A stretch of DNA of 64,000 nt from Halobacteriovorax marinus (GTDB lineage Bacteria; Bdellovibrionota; Bacteriovoracia; Bacteriovoracales; Bacteriovoracaceae): positions 124,001 through 188,000 of the forward strand of contig MAAO01000008.1 in NCBI GenBank assembly GCA_002163155.1, written 5' to 3'. The notes below the pieces were generated by a model. That model saw only the letters and a list, made by a program, of their open reading frames with translations, was not told the DNA's origin and made no database searches. Below are positions 53,679 to 61,454 of this stretch, in pieces (position 1 is the stretch's first letter; the number at the start of each line of letters is the position of its first letter). The position numbers were made by a program, and so were the translations under genes.

Positions 53679-54668
53679 TTAACGAATTTCTTTTAACATT
53701 CTCTTGGCCAAAGCTTTTGGTAGTGGAGCGTAATGGAGCTCTTTTGTCATGCCCTGCCCTTTGGTAAGTGCCCAGTTAAGAAAGTTTTTAACCTCTTTAA
53801 GTTCTACTGTTTCTTCTTTGATTGGTAGAAGAATGTAAGTAAACGCTGAAATTGGATAAACACCTTTTCCTGGAGCATTAACTATTGAAGTAGTTACTTT
53901 CCCGCCCTTATTCTTTAAAGAAGCAGCCGAAAGAGATACACCCTTAACTGAAGGTTGAATAAACTCACCTGCTTGATTCTTTAAAGCTATAGTTTTTAAA
54001 TTATTCTTTAGAGCATAGGCCAATTCGATATAACCAATTGTTCCGGTAGTTTGCTTAACAGTGGCAGTAACCCCTTCATTTCCTTTAGAACCAATTCCCA
54101 CTGGCCATTTAAGAGATTTTCCCTGTCCTACCTTCGACTTCCATGCTTTAGAGATTGTTGAAAGGTAATCAGAAAATATTGCAGTCGTTCCTGATCCATC
54201 AGCTCTTCTAACTACAAGAATGTCTTCTTTTGGAAGTGTGACTCCAGGGTTGAGTTTACTAATTTCGGGGTGACTCCAGTTTGAAATTTTTCCCAAAAAT
54301 ATCGATGCTAAAGTTTGTCCATCAAGTTTTAGCTTCTTTACACTAGGTAAATTGTAAGCAACTGACACGGCTCCTAGTACTGTAGGTATGTGTTTTATAG
54401 GCCATGCTGCTTTCTTCTTGTCTTTCTCTTTCATAGGCGCATCTGAGGCACCAAAATCAACAGTCTGTTTAATCAACTGACGAATTCCGCCACCAGAACC
54501 AATAGATTGATAATTAAATTGAACCTCTGGCTTAACTTTCTTATATTCTGAGAACCATTTTGAATAAATTGGATAAGGGAAAGTGGCTCCCGCTCCATTG
54601 ACTTTGATAGTGGCCATTACTTGAGCTGACAGTATTAGAGAAATGAAAAGTGTTACTAGCTTCTTCAT
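53679..54668 (-). CDS. pstS: Periplasmic phosphate-binding protein PstS
   Basis: A 329-residue exported protein with a signal peptide (about 1-19, cleaved near VMA). It opens with INGAGATFPYP-like KVNGAGATFPYPIYSKWF, has YQSIGSGGGIRQ, DFGASDAPM, and RADGSGTTAIF, the residues that bind phosphate. It is the first gene of the operon pstS-pstC-pstA-pstB-phoU-phoB-phoR, with AAGGAG upstream. The region upstream carries a candidate PhoB site. Confidence 0.96.
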   Translation of the reverse strand: MKKLVTLFISLILSAQVMATIKVNGAGATFPYPIYSKWFSEYKKVKPEVQFNYQSIGSGGGIRQLIKQTVDFGASDAPMKEKDKKKAAWPIKHIPTVLGAVSVAYNLPSVKKLKLDGQTLASIFLGKISNWSHPEISKLNPGVTLPKEDILVVRRADGSGTTAIFSDYLSTISKAWKSKVGQGKSLKWPVGIGSKGNEGVTATVKQTTGTIGYIELAYALKNNLKTIALKNQAGEFIQPSVKGVSLSAASLKNKGGKVTTSIVNAPGKGVYPISAFTYILLPIKEETVELKEVKNFLNWALTKGQGMTKELHYAPLPKALAKRMLKEIR

Positions 54669-54733
54669 TCAGATGACTCCTTGGAACGAAGGGATTTAAT
54701 TCTTAGAATTTATATCAAGTAAGTTGAACAAGA

Positions 54734-54751
54734 GTGTTAGGGTTGTGTTAG
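54734..54751 (-). promoter_or_regulatory. Candidate PhoB box upstream of pstS
   Basis: On the minus strand two 7-base repeats CTAACAC are separated by AACC, giving the 11 bp period and 7-4-7 arrangement of a Pho box. They lie 66-83 bp before the pstS start. The bases differ from the E. coli CTGTCAT consensus, so the assignment rests on spacing and position. A TATAAA lies 19 bp downstream of the repeats. Confidence 0.45.
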
Positions 54752-54921
54752 ATGAACATTCGATTTTCATTAAGTCAGAGGTTAAGGAAAAGGTTAATAT
54801 TCCTCTTATGATATTCCTGCTAAGTGTCTATTATTACTATGTTACTAACTTAGTTAAGTCTGTATATTTTATCACATTGCAAGTTTCACATGATTTACCC
54901 AATTCTTTCACATATATTACT

Positions 54922-54934
54922 CTCCAATCTGGAG
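54922..54934 (+). promoter_or_regulatory. Small hairpin covering the ribosome site of the alpha-oxoamine synthase
   Basis: CTCCA pairs with TGGAG across 3 bases; the second arm contains the GGAG that is the ribosome site for the ATG at 54939. The fold could limit translation unless opened. The stem is only 5 bp, so the effect may be small. Confidence 0.35.
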
Positions 54935-54938
54935 TTTT

Positions 54939-56306
54939 ATGAAAAAGACAAAGAGACCTACGAGTCACATCATTAAGTTAGAAAAAATCACTGACTACTC
55001 AAGTCCTCTTACGAAGACACTTAATGCTAGGCTTGATAGTCCAGCGATTAAAAGAATGAAGACATTTTCTTCACTTCTAAAGTCCTTTCATTTAAAAAAT
55101 ACCGTCACAACTGACGTAAATGGAAGAAAAGTCACCATTGATGGAAAAGAAGTTATTAATTTTTCTTCTGCCAACTACTTAGGTTTTGATCAACACGAAG
55201 AAGTTATAAAGGCCGCTATTTCTGGCCTTAAAAATCTTGGTAACCACTCAGGTTGTTCAAGAATCTTTTCTTCACACGAAAACATAATAAGACTCGAAGA
55301 AGAAACTTCTAAATTAGTTGGAAGTGAAGCTTCCATGATTTGTGCTAACGTAAGCCATACTCATACAGGTGTTATCCCTGCACTTTTTTCAAATGAAGAA
55401 AGTGAAATCTTCATTGATCGCTATGCACACACAAGCCTACATCAAGCATCTCTCATTGCTGTAGCTAAGGGAGCAACTTTAACAAGAGTTGATATTTCGG
55501 ACCTAAAAGAAACTGGTCGAATCATAAGTTCAAGTAAGAAAGCACATAAGACAGTATTAATTGATGGACTCTACTCCATGCAAGGAAATATTCCCGAAAT
55601 TCCGAAGTTACAAGAATTATGTAATTTACACGATTGTATCCTCTATGTGGATGATGCCCATGGACTTGGAATCTACGGAGAAAATGGAGGGGGTGTTGTT
55701 GAACACTTTAACCTCTCTTTTGAGAATATGATTCTAGTAGGAAGTTATCAAAAAGGTCTTGGTGCCTTTGGAGCTTTTGTCGCAGGACCACAAGCTCTCA
55801 TAGATTTTTTAAGAGTGACAAGTAAATCCTATATTTTCTCAGGAACACTACAACCGCAAAGTGTTGAAGGCGCTCTTAAGGCCATTGAAATTTCAAGTTC
55901 AGACGAAGGTCGTGAACTTAGAAATTTACTGTGGGCCAAGTCAAAGTATATTAGATCAGAACTTGCCAATATGGGATATAAAGTCATAAGTCAATTCTGT
56001 GACTCACCTATTATTAGTGTAGAAATTGGAGATGATTTAAAAACAATCATGGCCGGTAGAAAAATCTATGATTGCGGCGTGTATTTAAATTCTGTTATGT
56101 ATCCAGCAGTTCCTAAGAACGGCGGAATTCTAAGAATATCATTAAACTCTATTCATTCAGCCGAAGATATCGAGGCTCTACTTGGAGCCTTTAATAAACT
56201 TTCAGCTGATATTCTCACTAAGAAATCAATTGTAACCTCACCCATAAAGAATCTTATTGCAATTGGTAAATCGCACATTCAAGGTGAAGATTACAATGGA
56301 CTTTAA
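54939..56306 (+). CDS. PLP-dependent alpha-oxoamine synthase (KBL/BioF/SPT/CqsA family)
   Basis: A 455-residue fold-type I PLP enzyme that joins an amino acid to an acyl thioester with loss of CO2. Motifs: NFSSANYLGF, SGCSRIFSSHE, His140 in ANVSHTH, Asp238/His241 in VDDAHGLGIYGENG, and Lys272 in GSYQKGLGAFGAF for the PLP Schiff base. A roughly 60-residue N-terminal extension exceeds the BioF length. BioF is less likely as no biotin genes adjoin; serine palmitoyltransferase or a CqsA-like signal synthase fits better with the lipid neighbours. It overlaps the next gene by 11 bp, implying joint action. Confidence 0.88.
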   Translation: MKKTKRPTSHIIKLEKITDYSSPLTKTLNARLDSPAIKRMKTFSSLLKSFHLKNTVTTDVNGRKVTIDGKEVINFSSANYLGFDQHEEVIKAAISGLKNLGNHSGCSRIFSSHENIIRLEEETSKLVGSEASMICANVSHTHTGVIPALFSNEESEIFIDRYAHTSLHQASLIAVAKGATLTRVDISDLKETGRIISSSKKAHKTVLIDGLYSMQGNIPEIPKLQELCNLHDCILYVDDAHGLGIYGENGGGVVEHFNLSFENMILVGSYQKGLGAFGAFVAGPQALIDFLRVTSKSYIFSGTLQPQSVEGALKAIEISSSDEGRELRNLLWAKSKYIRSELANMGYKVISQFCDSPIISVEIGDDLKTIMAGRKIYDCGVYLNSVMYPAVPKNGGILRISLNSIHSAEDIEALLGAFNKLSADILTKKSIVTSPIKNLIAIGKSHIQGEDYNGL

Positions 56307-57390
56307 AGCTCTCTCAGTAAAAGAGGCCTACCCTTTTTATAAATCTTTATATAAAGAAGTGAAAAGGGATTACTTTAGCTTTAATGGTTTAGATTTCTTT
56401 AATTTAAGACTGTTCAAAGGAGACTTTCTCTTACTAAAGAATCGTTTTGATTCAAAAGTTTACGGTTTATTTGAAAAAGGTGTACCGAAAATCTTGGCCA
56501 CTCACTATCAAGCAAAAGACTCAACTCTTGGAATTGCTAATTCACTTGGATCAATTCTTGTAAATAGCTCAGTTTCACAATCAGAAATCACAACTTTTGT
56601 AAGTAATTTAAAAATTCATTTAAAAGATATTGATGGACCCATTTATGCTCCAATTAACGCTCATTTTAATTTAGGATTTACTCTCCCAAATCCGAGCATA
56701 GATTCAACAAAACTCACCTTTCTCACCTCCGCATCAAGTGAAGGTTTAGAAAAACTTTTCTATAACAATGATGGATTTAAACAAGAGAGAAAGTTTTATT
56801 CGCTCTCTTTTAAAGTAGCTGATTGTCCTGAATATGTAGAGAAGATTAAAAGTGGCCTAAGTGAAAGACCTCCAGAATACACTGTCGAGAAGCTTTCACT
56901 CACAAATTACAAACAAGATATAAGAGACTACAATAGAATCATTAATGAGAGTTTTAAAGATCATTGGAATTTCTTTCCTCTAAGTTTTGAAGAAGAATGG
57001 GACCTCATGAAAACGGCTATCCTTGTATTAAAAAGAGATTACGTACGTTTTCTAGTGCATAAGAATACAAAAGTAGCTCTCAATATGTTCATGCCAGATT
57101 TTCACCAAGTTTTCACAAATGGTGATGATACGAAAAATATGATGAGATCTATGTTCTACAAAAAAGCACCTAAGAGAGTTCGAGGCGTCACTACCTGTAT
57201 CATTCCAGAGTATAGAGGAAAGGGCCTATTAAAATACGTTCGAAATGAGAACCTCTTAGGAATATTTGCAGATGGTGTTTTAGAAGTTGAGTCTAGTTAT
57301 ATAGATCAAGATAATATCAACTCTCTTGAGAACTCTAAATCAACGGGAGCAAAGTACTCCCATGAATTTAATCTCTTTTCTCTAAACTAA
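56296..57390 (+). CDS. GNAT-like N-acyltransferase coupled to the oxoamine synthase
   Basis: A 364-residue protein with a GNAT-type C-terminal half: TTCIIPEYRGKGLLKYV resembles the acyl-CoA binding R-x-x-G-x-G loop. The N-terminal 180 residues look like a second, degenerate GNAT lobe. The frame opens at 56257, but the ATG at 56296 has a GGTG ribosome site and overlaps the synthase stop by 11 bp, so it was chosen. An N-acyltransferase acting on the synthase's amino-ketone product would make a ceramide-like or acylated amine compound. That is inference from coupling. It overlaps the convergent P450 by 23 bp. Confidence 0.72.
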   Translation: MDFKALSVKEAYPFYKSLYKEVKRDYFSFNGLDFFNLRLFKGDFLLLKNRFDSKVYGLFEKGVPKILATHYQAKDSTLGIANSLGSILVNSSVSQSEITTFVSNLKIHLKDIDGPIYAPINAHFNLGFTLPNPSIDSTKLTFLTSASSEGLEKLFYNNDGFKQERKFYSLSFKVADCPEYVEKIKSGLSERPPEYTVEKLSLTNYKQDIRDYNRIINESFKDHWNFFPLSFEEEWDLMKTAILVLKRDYVRFLVHKNTKVALNMFMPDFHQVFTNGDDTKNMMRSMFYKKAPKRVRGVTTCIIPEYRGKGLLKYVRNENLLGIFADGVLEVESSYIDQDNINSLENSKSTGAKYSHEFNLFSLN

Positions 57391-58720
57391 GGTGGACGCC
57401 ATTTAGTGGTCTAAGCGTTAGAACTTGTTCCATGACGACTTCTACTTTCTTTGAAGGGATAAGCCTAAAGTTCCTAATAAGAGTTGAAAGAAGCATTTTC
57501 ATTTCCATGCGAGATAGTTTTTCACCAATACAGGCCCTTGGTCCTAAACCAAATGGAAGAAAACTCACTGGATGTCTTTTTTCTGTTTCTTCTCTAGTAA
57601 AACGCATGGGATTAAATATGAAAGGGTCTTCCCAATATCTTTCGTCATGATGAAGAAGATATGGACTAATTGAAACCACATCACCTTTTTTAATTTGATG
57701 TCCTAAGATATCATCATCTTCCAATGCTCTTCTAGCAAACGACCAGGCGGGAGGATAAAGTCTCATAGTTTCATTAGTAAACATTTCAAGCTCTACTAAC
57801 TCATCAAGTTTGCTTGCGCGAATATCACCATCACTAAACACCTCTTCAATTTCTTTACAGAGTCTCTCTTGCCACTCTGGATGAATAGAAAGAAAGTGCA
57901 AGGCCCAACTTAAAACAGTGGAAGTCGTTTCATGACCAGCGAAGATCATAGTTTTAACTTGATCTAATAGAAATTGGTGATCAACTTCAAAAGGAGCATC
58001 TAAGAATGCATGAATCATGTTTCTTTCAGGATTATGCTCTTTAGTCTTAGCTTCTTCTATGAATGTTGTAATCAATCTCTCAAGATTTTCTACTGCAAGT
58101 TTGAATTCTCTCTTTTGCTTCATTTTGGAAATAAGATTTAGAGAGAGTTTTTGAGTGATCACCTTATTTGTAATATCAATTAACTTTCCAAGATGCTGAT
58201 CAAAAACTTCAACATGTTCCCCTAGATCTTTATCAAAAATAGTTTCCCCAAGAACTCTTAAAGCATATTGAGTCATTTTAGGAGAGAAGTTTACCTCATC
58301 ACCCTTAGTTGAAATCTCTTTACAATTCTCTAAGAAATCAGCGCAAACAGATTCAACGATTCTTTCCCAGTTCTCGGTTTGTTTATTTGAAAAAAAAGGT
58401 TGTGAAACCTTTCTCAACTTTAACCAAGGTTTTTCACTTTGTGTGAAAACTCCTTTTCCAGTAACTGATTCAACAACCTTGTAGGCCGGAGTATTCTTTG
58501 TATAATTCTTAGTGTTTTTCTTTAATACATAATTTACAGCTTCAGGATCAGAGACCATGAGGACATTAAGAGAAGCAATTTTAAGATGAACAAAATCTCC
58601 ATACTCCCTATGACAGTGTAAGAAATAGTCCAATCTCTTAGATAAACCAAGGATATGACCTGATAGAAATCCAATAATAGGATCTTTTGGGGGCATAATG
58701 AAGTTATGATTACAACTCAC
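57368..58720 (-). CDS. Cytochrome P450
   Basis: A 450-residue soluble P450. The I-helix motif is FAGHETTSTVLSW, the K-helix ExxR is ETMRLYPP, and the heme loop FLPFGLGPRACIGEKL has Cys397 as the thiolate ligand. It resembles bacterial CYP102-like or fatty acid/sterol-type monooxygenases, without a fused reductase. Redox partners are not adjacent, though an FNR-like gene is at 14286. The GTG at 58720 has AAGGA upstream and is preferred over the ATG at 58696. Its 3' end overlaps the GNAT gene by 23 bp. A hydroxylase role in lipid or signal synthesis is plausible. Confidence 0.93.
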   Translation of the reverse strand: MSCNHNFIMPPKDPIIGFLSGHILGLSKRLDYFLHCHREYGDFVHLKIASLNVLMVSDPEAVNYVLKKNTKNYTKNTPAYKVVESVTGKGVFTQSEKPWLKLRKVSQPFFSNKQTENWERIVESVCADFLENCKEISTKGDEVNFSPKMTQYALRVLGETIFDKDLGEHVEVFDQHLGKLIDITNKVITQKLSLNLISKMKQKREFKLAVENLERLITTFIEEAKTKEHNPERNMIHAFLDAPFEVDHQFLLDQVKTMIFAGHETTSTVLSWALHFLSIHPEWQERLCKEIEEVFSDGDIRASKLDELVELEMFTNETMRLYPPAWSFARRALEDDDILGHQIKKGDVVSISPYLLHHDERYWEDPFIFNPMRFTREETEKRHPVSFLPFGLGPRACIGEKLSRMEMKMLLSTLIRNFRLIPSKKVEVVMEQVLTLRPLNGVHLSLEKRD

Positions 58721-58790
58721 GTTAATTTCCTTTTAAAAACTCTTTGCATTTACTATAATTGACTAAAATCATACAAGAAAAGGGAAGAAA

Positions 58791-59447
58791 ATGAAAGCGA
58801 CCGCAAAAGACAAAGTCATGAATACATTGTTTAAATTTCAGCTTCCGTTCTTCTCATTATTTGTTCTTATATTGAGTGTCACACTCTTTTATAAATCCTA
58901 CCAACTCTCTTCAACGAGATTATTCATAATAGCATTTCTAACCCCATACCTAGTCCCTCTTTTGACTTGGAGGCTAATTCACTTTATATACCCTCTAAAA
59001 GAAGGAAGTTGTGAATACTTGGCCGAAAAAACTTTTTCTCCATGGTTATCAAGTTATCGTATTCAAGAAATTTATTTAAAGTTACCTATTTTAGAAAGAC
59101 TCATTCATTTTGTACCTTTCCTATTCAACCTTTGGCTAAAGGCCTGGGGATCACAAATTGGCAAGAGAGTCTTAATTCCACCAACAGTGAAAATTGTCGA
59201 CAGGGCGTCACTCAAGATCGGAAATAATGTCTACTTAGGAGATGAAGTGTATTTCTCTTCTCACTTTATTGTACAAAAGAATGGACGTATTTTCTGTTAT
59301 CACAAGAGTGTCACTATTGAAGACAATAGTTTCATTGGGGCCTTTACAAAACTAGGACCCGGAGCATGCGTTAAGGCCAATTCCAAAGTGAAGGCCTTTT
59401 CTTATTTCTCTATGAACTCTTCTAAAGCTGGGAACTTTGCAGATTAG
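58791..59447 (+). CDS. Membrane-anchored hexapeptide acyltransferase-like protein
   Basis: A 218-residue protein with two N-terminal hydrophobic helices (about 13-60) and a left-handed beta-helix (about 120-205) with repeats such as ASLKIGNNVYLGDE and VTIEDNSFIGAFTKLGPGA. The layout is the same as the first gene of the operon at 43781. It may acetylate or acylate a sugar or lipid. It diverges from the P450 gene by 70 bp. AGGGAAG precedes the ATG. Confidence 0.78.
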   Translation: MKATAKDKVMNTLFKFQLPFFSLFVLILSVTLFYKSYQLSSTRLFIIAFLTPYLVPLLTWRLIHFIYPLKEGSCEYLAEKTFSPWLSSYRIQEIYLKLPILERLIHFVPFLFNLWLKAWGSQIGKRVLIPPTVKIVDRASLKIGNNVYLGDEVYFSSHFIVQKNGRIFCYHKSVTIEDNSFIGAFTKLGPGACVKANSKVKAFSYFSMNSSKAGNFAD

Positions 59448-59458
59448 AAGTTCGTAAG

Positions 59459-59656
59459 CTAGTTTTTTACTTTAGGATCCAATCCAGCGTCGAAACTCTT
59501 TGCAAGGGCCTCAGTTAGGTCCTTCTTAGCAGCTTTAGCCTCTTCACGACCAAGTAGACCCTCATTAAAAAACAGTTGCTCTAAAGTTGTCTCTGTATTT
59601 GATTTATTTATTTCTCCGCCACGGGACAAGAATTCTTCAACAGTTTCTGTTTTCAT
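59459..59656 (-). CDS. Small cytoplasmic protein of unknown function (65 aa)
   Basis: A small charged protein beginning MKTETVEEFLSRGG. Its first residues (VEEFLSRGGEINK) recall short DksA/TraR-like leader peptides, but no zinc motif is seen. The rest is a helix with Ala/Lys/Glu. GGAG lies 6 nt before the ATG at 59656, which was chosen over an upstream frame start at 59692. It is convergent with the hexapeptide protein gene, 11 bp apart. Function unknown. Confidence 0.65.
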   Translation of the reverse strand: MKTETVEEFLSRGGEINKSNTETTLEQLFFNEGLLGREEAKAAKKDLTEALAKSFDAGLDPKVKN

Positions 59657-59844
59657 AATATCTCCAATTTTTAAGAGATTTATCATACACAACGATTGAA
59701 GCCTAGCTATAAAAAAATTATCTAGCAGAACCTCGGCATTAACTATCTAATATCATATAAAAATAGATACATATTGTTACAAATCGCTGCAATCTTGAAA
59801 ACTTCAAAAGCTATAAAAGTTCTATTCTAGTTCTAGGAGTTAAC

Positions 59845-60219
59845 ATGAAAGTACTATTAACCATTCTATTATTATTTACTCTAGTCTCCTGCAAGGATGA
59901 ATTAGAGAATAAAGAAGTTAAAATACTAGGAAGATTTGCCTACATAAAAGATATTCCTTTTACAGGGCAATATATTAAGACTAGTACAAATGGCAGTATT
60001 TCTTTCGTCTTTAACTTTAAAAATGGTGTAAAGGATGGAAAGCAAATAGGTTTTTATAAAGAAGGCCAAAAGAGATTTGAATCTTTCTATGCGAGAGGTC
60101 TAAAAGATGGCCCCTATAAAGAATGGTATAAGAATGGGCAACTCTATAAAGAACAGGTGAATATAAAGGGTAGAGAAATAAGTATGAAGGTTTTTCAAAT
60201 TAATCTTAAAAATTACTAA
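59845..60219 (+). CDS. MORN-repeat-type lipoprotein (124 aa)
   Basis: A small protein with a lipoprotein signal (LVSC, anchor Cys17). The mature part has MORN-type repeats: FNFKNGVKDGKQIGFYKEGQ, FYARGLKDGPYKEWYKNGQ. Such repeats are found in YwqK-like antitoxin proteins and outer membrane lipoproteins that bind membranes or other proteins. It probably sits on the periplasmic side of a membrane. AGGAG precedes the ATG. It is convergent with the porin-like gene. Confidence 0.8.
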   Translation: MKVLLTILLLFTLVSCKDELENKEVKILGRFAYIKDIPFTGQYIKTSTNGSISFVFNFKNGVKDGKQIGFYKEGQKRFESFYARGLKDGPYKEWYKNGQLYKEQVNIKGREISMKVFQINLKNY

Positions 60220-60237
60220 GTGTTAAATTTGAATTAG

Positions 60238-60256
60238 AGGGTCCAAAAAGGACCCT
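60238..60256. terminator. Bidirectional hairpin between convergent genes
   Basis: AGGGTCC pairs with GGACCCT across 5 A's. It lies between the MORN lipoprotein gene (ends 60219) and the porin-like gene. There is no strong T run, but the G-C rich stem is stable. Confidence 0.55.
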
Positions 60257-60266
60257 TGGAAATATA

Positions 60267-61316
60267 TTAAAACTTAAACGCCACATCAAGGTGAAGTTTA
60301 TCGTAATGAGCTTTTGGATTAGCTCTCTCTCTCATTCCAAAATAGATCACCTTGGCCGAGATATGTTTATGAAGCTTCTTACCAAGAGAAATTCTATGAC
60401 CTTGACAACCAGTTCCACCACCACAAGAATCACCATCAGCTATTGCGCCTAGAAAAGCATCATTTTCTGACCAGCGATAATCGTAACCTAGTTTCCATTT
60501 TTTACATTTAAGTTTAAATCCTAAGAGGTATGCTGCATCTTCTTTGTTAGTTGTAGTTAGAGCAGTATTCTTTACTAGATCAGCAAAGAATGAGTACTTA
60601 ACTTCTTTAACTTTTCCTTTAACTTCAGCAAAGAATTGAATGATCTTGTATTTCTCACTGTAATTAGAAGAAAGAGTTGAATTTCCCTTGGCATTTGCTG
60701 CTGAAGATCCTTCTACGCTAGAGTAATTATAGAAACCTGTACCAAGAACAACTTTCACAGGTAAATTTACTGTTAGGACTAGTTGTGGTGCAACGAGATT
60801 AACACTAGCAGTGTTAGCCGCCTGAGACATTCTATAATAGGAAAGGTTAAACTGCGCATCTAACATGCCGAATGATTTATTTAATCTAGTAGCAAGTCCT
60901 TCTGGTGTCCAATCACCATCAAACATAAGATCTGATTTCCCAGGTTTGTAAAAGACATTCTTCATCTTTCCAAGGTAGACATTTGCCCAAGAAGTTGCAC
61001 TCCAATCAGCATAGGCCATATCGAGACCAATAGAATCGTTAGCCCCTTGGTCATTTAAAGTTTCATTAGTAGAAGTAATTGAAGTACCACCTGTGGCAAT
61101 TCTAAGTGTGGCCTTGACAGTATCGCTTATTTTAGTTGTGGCCTTTAATCTGGCACGAATCCTGTCTCTCTCAACGTTACTTTTAGAAGCACCAGAGCCT
61201 TCAGAAATTGTTTCATGACGGTAGCGTAAATCTCCATTAAATTTAATATCCATTTCTGCTAATGCTGTTGAGGACAACAGAGTTAAAGCGAGTACTGCCA
61301 ATAAGTTTTTTTTCAT
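60267..61316 (-). CDS. Porin-like outer membrane beta-barrel (Porin_5 type)
   Basis: A 349-residue exported protein with a signal peptide (about 1-20, cleaved at ALA). The mature chain is made of alternating amphipathic strands (for example DIKFNGDLRYRHE, VKATLRIATGG, WANVYLGKMKN) and ends in DVAFKF, a C-terminal Phe as expected for BamA-inserted barrels. The style matches putative porins of PF16930. It likely allows diffusion of small solutes. A Cys pair (CGGGTGC) in a late extracellular loop is unusual for a porin. Confidence 0.85.
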   Translation of the reverse strand: MKKNLLAVLALTLLSSTALAEMDIKFNGDLRYRHETISEGSGASKSNVERDRIRARLKATTKISDTVKATLRIATGGTSITSTNETLNDQGANDSIGLDMAYADWSATSWANVYLGKMKNVFYKPGKSDLMFDGDWTPEGLATRLNKSFGMLDAQFNLSYYRMSQAANTASVNLVAPQLVLTVNLPVKVVLGTGFYNYSSVEGSSAANAKGNSTLSSNYSEKYKIIQFFAEVKGKVKEVKYSFFADLVKNTALTTTNKEDAAYLLGFKLKCKKWKLGYDYRWSENDAFLGAIADGDSCGGGTGCQGHRISLGKKLHKHISAKVIYFGMRERANPKAHYDKLHLDVAFKF

Positions 61317-61412
61317 TTTTTTCTCCCTAAGTATTGTGACTTAATATAGTGAGAGTTAAAACTAAAATTTATCGTTATACAAACTTAAAACTCAATATAA
61401 GAGTAAGAAAAC

Positions 61413-61431
61413 AAGATCAAAACGAGATCTT
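61413..61431 (-). terminator. Hairpin after the DUF2207 gene
   Basis: On the minus strand AAGATC pairs with GATCTT across 7 bases and is followed by GTTTTCTT. It lies 24 bp after the stop codon. The short stem makes this a modest candidate. Confidence 0.42.
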
Positions 61432-61454
61432 AATATAACTTTTGGGAAATGGTT

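Noticed and set aside
54724-54942. Short plus-strand frame upstream of the oxoamine synthase
   Set aside because: It begins with TTG without a ribosome site, crosses the candidate PhoB box and ends inside the next start. The hydrophobic stretch is expected of AT-rich DNA.
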